Positions 32,786 to 41,291 of a stretch of 64,000 nt of DNA are shown here, piece by piece. The position numbers and the translations under genes were made by a program. Numbering within the stretch: the stretch's first letter is position 1; each line of letters opens with the position of its first letter. The notes below the pieces were generated by a model. That model searched no databases. It was not told the origin of the DNA and saw nothing but the letters and a program-made list of their open reading frames with translations. Source of the stretch: Sphingopyxis sp. MWB1 (GTDB lineage Bacteria > Pseudomonadota > Alphaproteobacteria > Sphingomonadales > Sphingomonadaceae); assembly GCF_000763945.1 (NCBI RefSeq), contig NZ_JQFJ01000005.1, forward strand, positions 186,001 through 250,000, in the 5' to 3' direction.

Positions 32786-34240
32786 TCAGCTATAACCCTT
32801 CAACTCGTCGCCGGTCAGCGTTGCGACATGCAGCACATTGGTCGATCCCGGCGTGCCAAAGGGAACCCCGGCGGTCATCACCAGCTTGGCCCCCGGCTTG
32901 CAGATGCCGTGGCGCAGCGCCATGCGCTTGCCCTTGGCGATCATCTCTTCGAAACTCCCGATATCCTTGGTCGGCACTGCATGGGCGCCCCACAAAAGCC
33001 CCATGCGCCGCGCCGCCTCTTTCTTCGGCGTCAGCACCAGCAGGGGCACCGCCGGGCGCTCGCGCGCCACGCGCCGCGCGGTCGATCCCGATGCGGTGAA
33101 GCAGATGATCGCATCGGCGGCGATGGTGCGGATGATCCCGCCCGCCGCCTCGGCCAGCGCATCGGCGGTCGTCGCGTCGGGAACGGTCTGGGTGAAATGC
33201 AGGCGGCGCAGATAATCGGGGTCGCTTTCGACCGAGCGCGCGATGCTGTCCATCATTGTCACCGCCTCGACCGGCCAGGCGCCCGCCGCGGTCTCCGCCG
33301 ACAGCATGATCGCATCGGCGCCATCATAGACGGCGGTGGCAACGTCGGACACTTCGGCGCGCGTTGGCGAGGGCGAGACGATCATCGATTCGAGCATCTG
33401 GGTCGCGACCACCACCGGCTTGCCCATGCGCCGCGCGGTCGCGACGATGCGCTTTTGCAGCGGCGGCACCGCTTCGGGGGGAAGCTCGACCCCCAGATCA
33501 CCGCGCGCGACCATCGCCGCATCGGCGAGTTCCAATATCTCGTCGAGCCGCGCAACGCCCGCGGGCTTTTCAAATTTGACGAGCAGCGCCGCCTGGCCGC
33601 CGATCAGCCGCCGCGCCTCGGCGACATCTTCGGGCCGCTGCACAAAGGACAGCGCGATCCAGTCGACCTGCTGTTCCAGCGCAAAGGCCAGGTCCTTGCG
33701 GTCCTTTTCGGTCAGCGCGGCGAGCGGCACGACAACATCGGGGACATTCACCCCCTTGCGGTCCGAAATCTTCCCGCCGACCTCGACGATGGTTTCGATC
33801 CGCCCCGCGCTGACCGCCTTGACGCGCAGCACCAGCTTGCCGTCATCGACCAGCAGCCTTGTGCCTTCCTCCAGAGCGGCGAAAATTTCAGGATGCGGCA
33901 GGCAGACGCGCGTGGCATCGCCGGGCGCCTTGTCGCTGTCGAGAATGAAGGCGGCGCCCTTTTCCAGTTCGACCGGCCCATCCTTGAACGCCCCGACGCG
34001 CAGCTTGGGCCCCTGAAGATCGACAAGGATGGTCGTCGGCCGCCCCGTGTCCTTTTCCAGCGCGCGAATGGCGGCGATCACCTTGGCATGGCCGGCGTGG
34101 TCGCCATGGCTCATATTGACGCGAAAGGCGTCTGCGCCTGCGCGGTGCAGTTCGGCGATCCGCTCGGGCGAGGCGCTGGCGGGGCCAAGGGTCGCCAAAA
34201 TGCGAACCTTGCGCTGGCGAGGAGTGAAATGCTGGGCCAC
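32786..34240 (-). CDS. pyk: Pyruvate kinase
   Basis: A 484-residue glycolytic enzyme making pyruvate and ATP from phosphoenolpyruvate and ADP. Motifs in order are RKVRILATLGPASASPERI, AFRVNMSHGDH, VDLQGPKLRVG, the catalytic Lys in LLVKFEKPAGVARLDEIL, MVARGDLGVELPPEAVPPLQK and QMLESMIVSPSPTRAEVSDVATAVYDGADAIMLSAETAAGAWP. The C-terminal regulatory domain follows. I chose GTG 34240 (VAQHFTPRQRKVR...) because CGGAG stands 5-6 nt upstream; an in-frame ATG at 34279 would add 13 residues. The longer open frame to 34768 overlaps the opposite DUF1244 gene and is not credible. Confidence 0.95.
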   Translation of the reverse strand: MAQHFTPRQRKVRILATLGPASASPERIAELHRAGADAFRVNMSHGDHAGHAKVIAAIRALEKDTGRPTTILVDLQGPKLRVGAFKDGPVELEKGAAFILDSDKAPGDATRVCLPHPEIFAALEEGTRLLVDDGKLVLRVKAVSAGRIETIVEVGGKISDRKGVNVPDVVVPLAALTEKDRKDLAFALEQQVDWIALSFVQRPEDVAEARRLIGGQAALLVKFEKPAGVARLDEILELADAAMVARGDLGVELPPEAVPPLQKRIVATARRMGKPVVVATQMLESMIVSPSPTRAEVSDVATAVYDGADAIMLSAETAAGAWPVEAVTMMDSIARSVESDPDYLRRLHFTQTVPDATTADALAEAAGGIIRTIAADAIICFTASGSTARRVARERPAVPLLVLTPKKEAARRMGLLWGAHAVPTKDIGSFEEMIAKGKRMALRHGICKPGAKLVMTAGVPFGTPGSTNVLHVATLTGDELKGYS

Positions 34241-34351
34241 AATTGCTCCGCTGATATGAAATGATGCTGATGGCGGCATGGCGCGTTGATCGCGCCAGCG
34301 CAACCATCGTATAGCTATGCGGTCCCCTACGGAACCCAAGGAGAAGGCCTG

Positions 34352-34672
34352 ATGTCGTGCAGCGATGACCCGTCGATGACAAAAGATGATCTCGACCAGC
34401 TCGACGACGCCGTCGCTGCGGCAGCCTTTCGCCGCCTCGTCCGCCTGCTTCAGCACCGGCATGACGCCGCCAATATCGAACTGATGGGCCTTGCCGGTTT
34501 TTGCCGCAATTGCCTGGGTGACTGGGTCGCCGAGGCGGGTAATATGGACAAGGAAGCCGCCCGCGCCCTCGTCCACGGCATGCCGACGGCGGAGTGGAAA
34601 GCCCGCTATCACACCCCCGCCACCCCCGAACAGCTTCTCCGCATGGAAGAAAGCATGGCCAAGAATCCCTGA
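34352..34672 (+). CDS. DUF1244 family protein
   Basis: A 106-residue small helical protein of the DUF1244 family, function unknown. Typical parts are AAFRRLVRLLQHRHDAANIELMGLAGFCRNCLGDWV and the C-terminal KARYHTPATPEQLLRMEES. ATG 34352 follows AAGGAGAAGG. It is divergent from pyk and followed by gapR, the YbjQ protein and yebC on the same strand, but the spacing (66 and 26 nt to the next two) only weakly indicates one transcript. Confidence 0.9.
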   Translation: MSCSDDPSMTKDDLDQLDDAVAAAAFRRLVRLLQHRHDAANIELMGLAGFCRNCLGDWVAEAGNMDKEAARALVHGMPTAEWKARYHTPATPEQLLRMEESMAKNP

Positions 34673-34738
34673 CCCCGCTAGGTGAGGCGCACGGCGATTC
34701 ACGCGCCACCCAATCCACCTATTCAGCGGAGTATCAGA

Positions 34739-34981
34739 ATGAGCGAAGCCACCGTGTCCGACGAACAATTGCGCCTGTTCATCGAGCGCATCGAGCGTCT
34801 GGAAGAAGAGAAAAAGGGCATCGCAGACGATATTCGCGACGTCTATCTCGAAGCCAAGTCACAGGGCTATGATCCCAAGATCATGCGCCAGATCGTCCGC
34901 CTTCGCAAAATGCCTCCGCACGACCGCAAGGAAATGGAAGCGATCCTGGACGTTTACAAATCGGCGCTCGGCATCGCCTGA
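34739..34981 (+). CDS. gapR: GapR/DUF2312 nucleoid-associated protein
   Basis: An 80-residue coiled-coil protein of the DUF2312 family, which includes Caulobacter GapR, a nucleoid protein that binds overtwisted AT-rich DNA and supports topoisomerases. Visible are [50 protein letters not shown] followed by [20 protein letters not shown] [20 protein letters not shown] 34739 is supported by the gene length; the upstream in-frame ATG 34682 adds a Pro-rich stretch. The assignment is by family similarity. Confidence 0.9.
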   Translation: MSEATVSDEQLRLFIERIERLEEEKKGIADDIRDVYLEAKSQGYDPKIMRQIVRLRKMPPHDRKEMEAILDVYKSALGIA

Positions 34982-35007
34982 GCGCGTTTCGCACAAGGAG
35001 ACGGAAG

Positions 35008-35325
35008 ATGTTCAGCACCACCACCAACGCCGTCGAGGGCCGCCCGGTCCGCGATTATCTCGGCATTGTCACCGGCGAAGTCATCGTCGGCGCCAACATC
35101 TTCCGCGACCTGTTCGCCAGCATCACCGACATCGTCGGGGGCCGGTCGGGCAAATATGAGGATGTCCTCGCCCGCGCGCGCAAGCAGGCGCTCGCCGAAA
35201 TGGAGGCAGAGGCGCAAAAGCTGGGCGGCGACGCGGTCATCGGTGTCGACATCGACTATGAGGTGCTGGGGCAGAATGGCTCGATGCTGATGGTCTCGGC
35301 CAGCGGCACCGCGGTCCGTCTCTAA
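35008..35325 (+). CDS. YbjQ/UPF0145 family protein
   Basis: A 105-residue protein of the YbjQ (heavy-metal-binding domain, DUF74) family: [51 protein letters not shown] and [21 protein letters not shown] are characteristic. It forms a homopentamer in known structures; function is not known. ATG is preceded by AAGGAGACGGAAG. A GC-rich dyad follows the stop codon. Confidence 0.92.
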   Translation: MFSTTTNAVEGRPVRDYLGIVTGEVIVGANIFRDLFASITDIVGGRSGKYEDVLARARKQALAEMEAEAQKLGGDAVIGVDIDYEVLGQNGSMLMVSASGTAVRL

Positions 35326-35344
35326 GGGAGCGCCTCCCGCTCCC
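35326..35344 (+). terminator. Possible terminator after the YbjQ gene
   Basis: GGGAGCG (35326-35332) and CGCTCCC (35338-35344) form a perfect 7-bp stem immediately after the stop codon, followed by CTTCCCC. The poor U-tract makes termination uncertain. Confidence 0.4.
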
Positions 35345-35522
35345 CTTCCCCGTCACAGCCCCGGTTGTCTCGCGCGGCAAGCGCCGCTAGAGGGAGCCAA
35401 ACGCGTCATTGCAAACGAAGCGAAACCATCTTCCCGGTCCGGCCCCTTGCGCGCCCTTCGCGCGCCCGGCGGTCCTCGCCACCTTCGCTCCTTGCAGTCA
35501 CGCCCAGCAAGGGAGGTAGGCC

Positions 35523-36269
35523 GTGGCCGGCCATAGCAAGTTCAAGAACATCATGCACCGCAAGGGCGCGCAGGATAAAAAGCGCAGCGCCCTCTTTTCC
35601 AAGCTCAGCCGCGAAATCACCGTCGCGGCAAAAATGGGCCTGCCCGACCCCGACGCCAATGCGCGCCTGCGCGCGGCGGTCAATGCGGCCAAGGCGCAGT
35701 CGATGCCCAAGGATAATATCCAGCGCGCGATCGACAAGGCGAGCGGCGGCGAAGGCGATAATTACGAGGAAATCCGCTACGAAGGCTATGGCCCCGGCGG
35801 CGTTTCGCTGATCGTCGAAGCGCTGACCGACAATCGCAATCGCACCGCGACCAATGTCCGCACCGCTTTTTCGAAAAATGGCGGCAACCTCGGCACCTCG
35901 GGCAGCGTGTCTCACGGCTTCGACCGACTGGGCCTGATCAGCTATCCCGTCGATGCGGGCGACGCCGACACCGTGTTCGAAGCCGCGCTCGATGCGGGCG
36001 CCGATGATGTCGAATCGTCGGACGACGGCCATGACATCTGGACCAGCGTCGACAGCCTGCACGAAGTCGCCAAGGCGCTGGAGGCCAAGCTCGGCGAAGC
36101 CGAAGGCGTGAAGCTCGCCTGGCGCCCGACGATCAAGAGCGAAGTCGCCGACGAAGCGACCGCGCAAACCCTCTTCAAGCTCATCGACACGCTCGACGAT
36201 GACGATGACGTCCAGACCGTCTGGGGCAATTATGACATCCCCGATGCGGTGATGGAAAAGCTTGGCTAA
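35523..36269 (+). CDS. yebC: YebC/PmpR family regulator or ribosome-associated protein
   Basis: A 248-residue protein starting [37 protein letters not shown], the family signature; the middle has [45 protein letters not shown] and a C-terminal [13 protein letters not shown]. YebC proteins were described as DNA-binding regulators (PmpR, TACO1) and also act on translation through ribosomes stalled at proline-rich sites. It begins with GTG behind AGGGAGG. ruvC follows, as in many proteobacteria, but a 131-bp repeat separates them. Confidence 0.95.
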   Translation: MAGHSKFKNIMHRKGAQDKKRSALFSKLSREITVAAKMGLPDPDANARLRAAVNAAKAQSMPKDNIQRAIDKASGGEGDNYEEIRYEGYGPGGVSLIVEALTDNRNRTATNVRTAFSKNGGNLGTSGSVSHGFDRLGLISYPVDAGDADTVFEAALDAGADDVESSDDGHDIWTSVDSLHEVAKALEAKLGEAEGVKLAWRPTIKSEVADEATAQTLFKLIDTLDDDDDVQTVWGNYDIPDAVMEKLG

Positions 36270-36279
36270 GCACGCGATT

Positions 36280-36410
36280 CCGTTCGTGTCGAGCGAAGTC
36301 GAGACACCCCGATGGGGTGCGCGACCGACAGGCATTCCGACTTCGACCAAAAGGCCGAAGCTCACCCCGAGCGCCGCCGCTGGCGGCGTCGAGGGGCTCG
36401 ACACGAACGG
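36280..36410. repeat. 131-bp interspersed repeat between yebC and ruvC
   Basis: Outer arms CCGTTCGTGTCGAGC (36280-36294) and GCTCGACACGAACGG (36396-36410) are a perfect 15-bp inverted repeat. Inside are two small hairpins, CACCCC-GAT-GGGGTG and GCCGCC-GCT-GGCGGC. It ends 7 nt before the ruvC start. The structure fits a REP/BIME-like or MITE-like element; I have no copy for comparison within the window. Confidence 0.7.
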
Positions 36411-36416
36411 ACGTTG

Positions 36417-36890
36417 ATGATCATCCTCGGCCTCGACCCCTCGCTCACCTGCACCGGCTGGGGCCTGATCCGCGCCGAGGGCAGCCGGATCAGCCATATC
36501 GCCAATGGCCAGGTCAAAACCGATGCCAAGGCGCCGCTCCCCGACCGCCTCGCCCATATCGACCGCGCGCTCGCCGCCGTCATCGCCGACCATGATCCCG
36601 TTCAGGCGGCGGTCGAGGAAATTTTCGTCAACGATAATCCCCAATCGACGCTCAAGCTCGCCCATGCGCGCGGCGTCGCGCTGCTCGCCTGCGCGCGCGC
36701 CGGGCTGAGCGTCGCCGAATATGCCCCGCGCCTCGTCAAAAAAGCGATTGTCGGCACCGGCGGCGCCGCAAAGGAACAGGTGCAGGCGATGCTGCGCGTG
36801 CTGCTGCCCGGCACCAAGGTCGCGGGCGCCGACGCGGCCGATGCTCTCGCGGTCGCGATCTGTCACGCCAACCACCGCCCGCGCTTCTGA
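36417..36890 (+). CDS. ruvC: Crossover junction endodeoxyribonuclease RuvC
   Basis: A 157-residue Holliday-junction resolvase. Catalytic acidic residues are visible: Asp7 in [14 protein letters not shown], Glu in [15 protein letters not shown], and two Asp in [15 protein letters not shown]. Length is close to the 160-173 usual. I chose ATG 36417, at the true N terminus; a longer frame begins inside the repeat at 36312. ruvA and ruvB lie further on, but an antisense DUF305 gene stands between ruvC and ruvA. Confidence 0.95.
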   Translation: MIILGLDPSLTCTGWGLIRAEGSRISHIANGQVKTDAKAPLPDRLAHIDRALAAVIADHDPVQAAVEEIFVNDNPQSTLKLAHARGVALLACARAGLSVAEYAPRLVKKAIVGTGGAAKEQVQAMLRVLLPGTKVAGADAADALAVAICHANHRPRF

Positions 36891-36948
36891 CGCGCCAAGC
36901 CCAATGCAACGGAAACCACCCTCCCGCGCCAATCCCGCGCGCGCCGCC

Positions 36949-37434
36949 CTATTCGCCCGGCGGCAGGCGGGGCGCATCCTGTCCCACCGGATTCGCCTCC
37001 AGCTCGGCGATCAGCGTCTTCATCTCGTCAATCTCGCGGACCTGCGCCGCGATAATCTCGTCGGCCAATTCGCGCACGCGCGGGTCGCGAATCTCCGCGC
37101 GGCGGCTCGTCAATATGGCGATCGAATGATGGGGGATCATCGCCTTCATATAATCGACATCATCGACCGCCGTCTGGCTCCGCACCATCCATAAGGCGCC
37201 CGCGCCAACCAGCAGCGCGCCCGCGACAATCGCCAGCTTGATCCGGCGTCCCTCATACATGTCCCACATGAAGGCGAGCATGACGAGGGCCATCGCCGCG
37301 CCCATCACCAGCGCCATCCAGCTTCGCGTCTGGCTGTAAAAAAGATGATCGGCGGCATAGCTGTTGGCATACATGAGCGCGAGCATCACCAGCGTCGAGG
37401 TCGCGATCATTGCGGCAAACCGTGTATAGCGCAT
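36949..37434 (-). CDS. DUF305 family membrane protein
   Basis: A 161-residue protein with hydrophobic segments near residues 6-27, 37-57 and 66-85, then a DUF305 domain: DYMKAMIPHHSIAILTSRRAEIRDPRVRELADEIIAAQVREIDEMKTLI. The MIPHH histidine pair is the family hallmark and is often linked to copper handling. It is the only minus-strand gene between ruvC and ruvA and interrupts what would be a ruvCAB cluster. Confidence 0.9.
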   Translation of the reverse strand: MRYTRFAAMIATSTLVMLALMYANSYAADHLFYSQTRSWMALVMGAAMALVMLAFMWDMYEGRRIKLAIVAGALLVGAGALWMVRSQTAVDDVDYMKAMIPHHSIAILTSRRAEIRDPRVRELADEIIAAQVREIDEMKTLIAELEANPVGQDAPRLPPGE

Positions 37435-37624
37435 GGGCCTTCTCCTCCTCCCCTGCCAACCCCTCCGCCCCGGAAAAAGTTCACCTGGGCAACCATCTCC
37501 CCCCGTCGTTCCGGGTTTGACCGGGGACCCGCCTTCTTTTCACGCAGGCCTCGTGTGGAGAGGTTGACATGGGAATTTCTCACTGCACGTCCGTTCCCCC
37601 GCGTCCCCCGCCCCCCGCTTCCTT

Positions 37625-37639
37625 GTTCACTTTTCATTC
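37625..37639 (+). promoter_or_regulatory. Near-LexA box upstream of ruvA
   Basis: GTTC-N7-ATTC differs by one base from the alphaproteobacterial LexA site GTTC-N7-GTTC. It lies 21 nt before the ruvA start. Only a candidate; the half-site mismatch is in a strongly conserved position. Confidence 0.3.
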
Positions 37640-37660
37640 CTGCCGCGCTAAGCCGCATCC

Positions 37661-38260
37661 ATGATCGCAAAACTCACCGGACGGCTCGACAGCAGCGGCG
37701 CAGGCCATGCGGTGATCGACGTTGGCGGCGTCGGCTATCTGGTCGAGGCATCGGCGCGCACGCTCGACACGCTTGGCGCTGCGGGCAATGAAGTGACCAT
37801 CCACACCGAAATGCTGGTGGGTGAGGATTTCCTCCGCCTTCTGGGCTTTGCCCGCGCGGAGGAACGCGACTGGTTCCGCCTGCTCACCAGCGTGCAGGGC
37901 GTCGGCGCCAAGGTCGCGCTCGCTATCCTCTCGGCGCTTGAAATCGCCGATCTGCAACGCGCGCTCGCCAGCGGCGACAGCGCGATGGTCGCGCGCGCCA
38001 ATGGCGTCGGCCCGAAACTCGCCCAGCGCATTTGCAATGAACTGAAGGACAAGGCCGGCGCGCTCGGCGGCATCGCGGGCACCGGCGCAGCCGCCACCCC
38101 CGCCGCCGGGCCGCAGGCCGACGCCGTCACCGCGCTCAGCGGCCTCGGCTTCAAACCCGCCGAAGCCAGCGCCGCCGTCGCGGCCGCCAATGAAGAACTG
38201 GGCGCCGCCGCCACGCTTGACGCTCTGGTGCGCCTCGCGCTCAAGAAAGCGGCGAAATGA
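37661..38260 (+). CDS. ruvA: Holliday junction helicase subunit RuvA
   Basis: A 199-residue junction-binding subunit that loads RuvB. Domain I begins [31 protein letters not shown]; the helix-hairpin-helix region holds [15 protein letters not shown] and [19 protein letters not shown]; the mobile C-terminal domain ends in [16 protein letters not shown]...[11 protein letters not shown] and contacts RuvB. Length fits the family. It is separated from ruvB by a dyad-containing 121-bp spacer. Confidence 0.96.
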   Translation: MIAKLTGRLDSSGAGHAVIDVGGVGYLVEASARTLDTLGAAGNEVTIHTEMLVGEDFLRLLGFARAEERDWFRLLTSVQGVGAKVALAILSALEIADLQRALASGDSAMVARANGVGPKLAQRICNELKDKAGALGGIAGTGAAATPAAGPQADAVTALSGLGFKPAEASAAVAAANEELGAAATLDALVRLALKKAAK

Positions 38261-38280
38261 ACAGGCCACTCGTCACCACG

Positions 38281-38313
38281 CCCGTCACCCCGGACTTGAT
38301 CCGGGGTGACGGG
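38281..38313. repeat. Hairpin repeat between ruvA and ruvB
   Basis: CCCGTCACCCCGG (38281-38293) and CCGGGGTGACGGG (38301-38313) are perfect 13-bp arms around ACTTGAT. This is the type of dispersed intergenic repeat seen throughout many alphaproteobacterial genomes. It could fold in the ruvA-ruvB message. Confidence 0.7.
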
Positions 38314-38381
38314 CGGCGCATTCTGGCGCATTTCGCGCGGCAACAGCCTTGCCCCCGGCACCCCCATCAGGACGGCATAGC

Positions 38382-39413
38382 ATGACCGACCCCGCGCCCC
38401 TTACCACACCCCAGCGCACGCCCGAGGATGTCGACGCCGCGCTGCGTCCGCAATCGCTCGCCGAATTTGTCGGCCAGGCGGCGGCGCGTGAAAATCTGCG
38501 GATCTTTGTCGAGGCGGCGAAGGCGCGCGGCGATGCGCTCGACCATGTGCTTTTCTTTGGGCCACCGGGGCTGGGCAAGACGACGCTGGCCCAAATTGTC
38601 GCGCGCGAGCTTGGCGTCGGTTTCCGTTCGACCAGCGGGCCGGTGATTGCCAAGGCGGGCGACCTTGCCGCGCTCCTCACCAATTTGGAGGATGGCGACG
38701 TCCTCTTCATCGACGAAATCCACCGCCTGTCGCCGGCAGTCGAGGAAATTCTCTATCCGGCGATGGAGGATCGCGCGCTCGACATCATGATCGGCGAAGG
38801 CCCCTCGGCGCGCAGCGTGCGGATCGACCTTCCGAAATTCACCCTCGTCGGCGCGACGACGCGGCAGGGGCTGCTCACCACCCCCTTGCGCGACCGGTTC
38901 GGCATTCCGGTGCGCCTGAACTTCTACACCCATGCCGAACTGGAGCAGGTGATTACCCGCGCGGCGCGCCTCCTGTCGCTCCCCATCGCCCCCGATGGCG
39001 CGCTCGAGATTGCGCGGCGGGCGCGCGGCACCCCGCGCATCGCCGGGCGGCTGCTGCGCCGCGTGCGCGATTTCGCCCATGTTGCGGGCCACGCCATCGT
39101 CGACCGCGCCGCCGCCGATGCGGCGCTCAACCGGCTCGAGGTTGACGCGCTTGGCCTTGATGCCATGGATCGGCGCTATCTTCTTATGATTGCGGACATT
39201 TATCGCGGCGGCCCGGTCGGGGTCGAAACGCTGGCCGCGGGCCTGTCGGAACCGCGCGACACGATCGAAGATGTGATCGAGCCCTATTTGCTGCAACTGG
39301 GCCTGATCGCGCGCACCGCCCGCGGTCGTACATTGAACGCAAGCGCCTGGAAACATTTAGGATTAATGCCCCCATCGGGGGTTCAGGACGGCCTGTTCGA
39401 CCCCGAAGCCTGA
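38382..39413 (+). CDS. ruvB: Holliday junction helicase ATPase RuvB
   Basis: A 343-residue AAA+ motor that drives branch migration with RuvA. Walker A is [15 protein letters not shown], Walker B is [24 protein letters not shown], sensor 1 is [20 protein letters not shown], and the arginine finger lies in this region; the winged-helix domain follows, with [16 protein letters not shown] and the family C terminus. ATG 38382 is behind AGGACGG at 8-9 nt; the in-frame ATG 38349 adds 11 residues inside the spacer. Confidence 0.97.
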   Translation: MTDPAPLTTPQRTPEDVDAALRPQSLAEFVGQAAARENLRIFVEAAKARGDALDHVLFFGPPGLGKTTLAQIVARELGVGFRSTSGPVIAKAGDLAALLTNLEDGDVLFIDEIHRLSPAVEEILYPAMEDRALDIMIGEGPSARSVRIDLPKFTLVGATTRQGLLTTPLRDRFGIPVRLNFYTHAELEQVITRAARLLSLPIAPDGALEIARRARGTPRIAGRLLRRVRDFAHVAGHAIVDRAAADAALNRLEVDALGLDAMDRRYLLMIADIYRGGPVGVETLAAGLSEPRDTIEDVIEPYLLQLGLIARTARGRTLNASAWKHLGLMPPSGVQDGLFDPEA

Positions 39414-39457
39414 AGGACGCTGCGCGGCACTTTCGCCAACTTCCACCCTTTTCGTCA

Positions 39458-39531
39458 TTGCGAGCCCGGCAAGAGCCGGGTGAAGCAATCTCCCGCTATC
39501 GGGGCTGGGGATTGCTTCGCTCCGCTCGCAA
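39458..39531. repeat. Interspersed inverted repeat upstream of ybgC
   Basis: TTGCGAGC (39458-39465) and GCTCGCAA (39524-39531) are outer arms, and GAAGCAATC (39482-39490) and GATTGCTTC (39510-39518) are inner arms, so the 74-bp unit forms a compound hairpin. It differs in sequence from the other repeats in the window. It stands 45 nt after ruvB and 108 nt before ybgC. Confidence 0.65.
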
Positions 39532-39639
39532 GGACAGGGCGGGAATATAAAGGCTTTTTGCCGTCAATCGGCCCCTTGCTGCGACGAACCGTGTTAATCT
39601 TCTTTTCGATGAATCATTACGCCGCTATCCCTCACGCCA

Positions 39640-40119
39640 ATGACGCTCATTCCTCCCCCTTTTGAGCCCGGCGCCTTCGTCGGGGCCGCGCATCATTATC
39701 GCGCGCGCATCTATTATGAGGATACCGACCTCAGCGGCATCGTCTATCACGCCAATTATCTGCGCTATATGGAGCGCGCCCGGTCCGACATGCTGCGCCT
39801 TGCCGATATCGACCAGCGCGCCGCGATTGAAAGTGGCGAAGGCGCCTGGGCCGTCACAGACCTTCAGATCAAATATCGCCGCCCGGCAAAGCTCGACGAT
39901 GACATATTGGTCGTCAGCACGGTCGAGGCGGTGCGCGGGGCAAGCGTCGCCATCGCCCAGCGCATCCTTCGCGGCGATGACCCGTTAAGCTTTGAGACAT
40001 TTACCGAAGGCCAGGTCATAGTGGCCTTTCTGGCCCCCGATGGTCGGCCCCGCCGCCAGCCCACCGGATGGGCCAAACGTTTTACCGCGATCATGAATGG
40101 AGAGATGATCCCTTGCTAG
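39640..40119 (+). CDS. ybgC: YbgC/FadM-type acyl-CoA thioesterase
   Basis: A 159-residue hot-dog-fold thioesterase, first gene of the tol-pal operon. The catalytic Asp is in RIYYEDTDLSGIVYHANYLRYMERARSDMLR (about residues 25-55), with the His and Tyr positions of YbgC. It overlaps tolQ by 7 nt (the TTG start of tolQ lies inside its last codons), showing translational coupling. Physiological substrate unknown; YbgC binds acyl carrier protein and CoA thioesters in E. coli. Confidence 0.92.
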   Translation: MTLIPPPFEPGAFVGAAHHYRARIYYEDTDLSGIVYHANYLRYMERARSDMLRLADIDQRAAIESGEGAWAVTDLQIKYRRPAKLDDDILVVSTVEAVRGASVAIAQRILRGDDPLSFETFTEGQVIVAFLAPDGRPRRQPTGWAKRFTAIMNGEMIPC

Positions 40120-40811
40120 ACAATATCTCGCTGGCCGCCGACGCGGCGACTCTGTCCCCCATCGCCCTGTTCCTGCAGGCCGACTGGGTGGTAAAGGCCG
40201 TGATGATCGGGCTGTTGCTCGCCTCCATCTATGTCTGGGCCGTGATCATCGGCCATGGCCGGGGAGTCGGCAGCTTGATGCGTGCCTCCGAACGGTTCGA
40301 ACGCGATTTCTGGCGCGCGGGCAATATCGACAAATTTTACGATGAAAATGGCCGCGAGGACCTGCCGAGCGCCAAGGTGCTGGCGGCGGGCATTTCCGAA
40401 TGGCGCCGCTCGACTGCAGGGAAGCGCGTTGACCGCGAAGGCACGCGCGAACGGCTGGGCATTGCGATGAACAGCGCGCTGGCGGGCGAAGTGGACCGGC
40501 TGGCCCAGAAAATCGGCGCGCTTGCCACCATTGGCGCTGTCGCGCCCTTCGTCGGCCTGTTCGGCACCGTCTGGGGCATTATGCGGAGCTTTACGGCCAT
40601 TGCGGCGGAGAATAACAGCAGCCTCGCTGTCGTCGCGCCGGGCATTGCTGAGGCGCTGTTCGCCACCGCAATCGGCCTGTTCGCCGCCATTCCGGCGGTG
40701 ATCGCGTACAACAGCTTTTCGCAGCGGCTGAACCGGCTCGAATCGCGCCTCGGCCGCTTTGCAGACGGGCTGCACGCCACCTTCAGCCGCGAACTGGAGG
40801 CGGAAGGCTAA
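40113..40811 (+). CDS. tolQ: Tol-Pal proton channel subunit TolQ
   Basis: A 232-residue MotA/TolQ/ExbB-family membrane protein, part of the proton-driven TolQR motor that works with TolA, TolB and Pal for outer-membrane constriction during division. Three membrane helices: near residues 28-46 (VVKAVMIGLLLASIYVWAVI), about 139-160 (LATIGAVAPFVGLFGTVWGIM) and about 180-200 (APGIAEALFATAIGLFAAIPAVIAY). I chose the TTG 40113 start because ybgC ends at 40119 and GGAGAG lies about 10 nt before; the frame upstream (from 40068) is ybgC in another frame. Confidence 0.9.
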   Translation: MLDNISLAADAATLSPIALFLQADWVVKAVMIGLLLASIYVWAVIIGHGRGVGSLMRASERFERDFWRAGNIDKFYDENGREDLPSAKVLAAGISEWRRSTAGKRVDREGTRERLGIAMNSALAGEVDRLAQKIGALATIGAVAPFVGLFGTVWGIMRSFTAIAAENNSSLAVVAPGIAEALFATAIGLFAAIPAVIAYNSFSQRLNRLESRLGRFADGLHATFSRELEAEG

Positions 40812-41281
40812 TGGCGATGAGCGGCCCTTCGGGCGGCGCAGGCGGCGGCGTCCGGCGCGGGCGGGGGCACCGCCGCGCGCCCATGTCCGAAATCAACGTC
40901 ACTCCGCTCGTCGACGTGATGCTGGTTCTGCTGATCATCTTCATGATCACCGCCCCGCTTCTCTCCTCCGCGGTTCCGGTCAATCTGCCCGAAAGCCGGG
41001 CAAAGCCGATGAAACAGGAAGAGCAGGAACCGATTCAGCTCACCATTACCGCCGACGAGACCATCTATATCGGCGAGGAAGCGGTGAACGAGGCCGCGCT
41101 GCCCGCGCGCCTCGATGCCATTGCCCAGGCTGACCGCAACAGCGAGCGCCCGCGCCAGATCATGCTGCGCGCCGACAAGGCCTTGCTGTTTGGGCGCGTC
41201 GCCTGGGTGATGGGCGAGCTCAACCGGGCCGGGCTGACCCGCATTTCGATGGTCACCACTGGTTCAGACAGCGAGTCATAG
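40811..41281 (+). CDS. tolR: Tol-Pal subunit TolR (ExbD family)
   Basis: A 156-residue ExbD/TolR-family protein. It has one transmembrane helix near residues 35-55 (VTPLVDVMLVLLIIFMITAPLLSS) with the motor Asp in LVDVM, then a periplasmic domain. The Gly/Arg-rich N terminus (GPSGGAGGGVRRGRGHRRA) is cytoplasmic. Its start overlaps the tolQ stop by 1 nt (TAATG). tolA starts 10 nt later. Confidence 0.95.
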   Translation: MAMSGPSGGAGGGVRRGRGHRRAPMSEINVTPLVDVMLVLLIIFMITAPLLSSAVPVNLPESRAKPMKQEEQEPIQLTITADETIYIGEEAVNEAALPARLDAIAQADRNSERPRQIMLRADKALLFGRVAWVMGELNRAGLTRISMVTTGSDSES

Positions 41282-41291
41282 GTCAAAGGCC

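Noticed and set aside
34241..34768. Extension of pyruvate kinase upstream of GTG 34240
   Set aside because: The added 176 residues have no homology features and overlap the divergent DUF1244 gene and its RBS.
26822..39531. Insertion-sequence or transposon ends from the several inverted repeats
   Set aside because: No transposase gene or matched target duplication in the window; they fit small interspersed repeats better.
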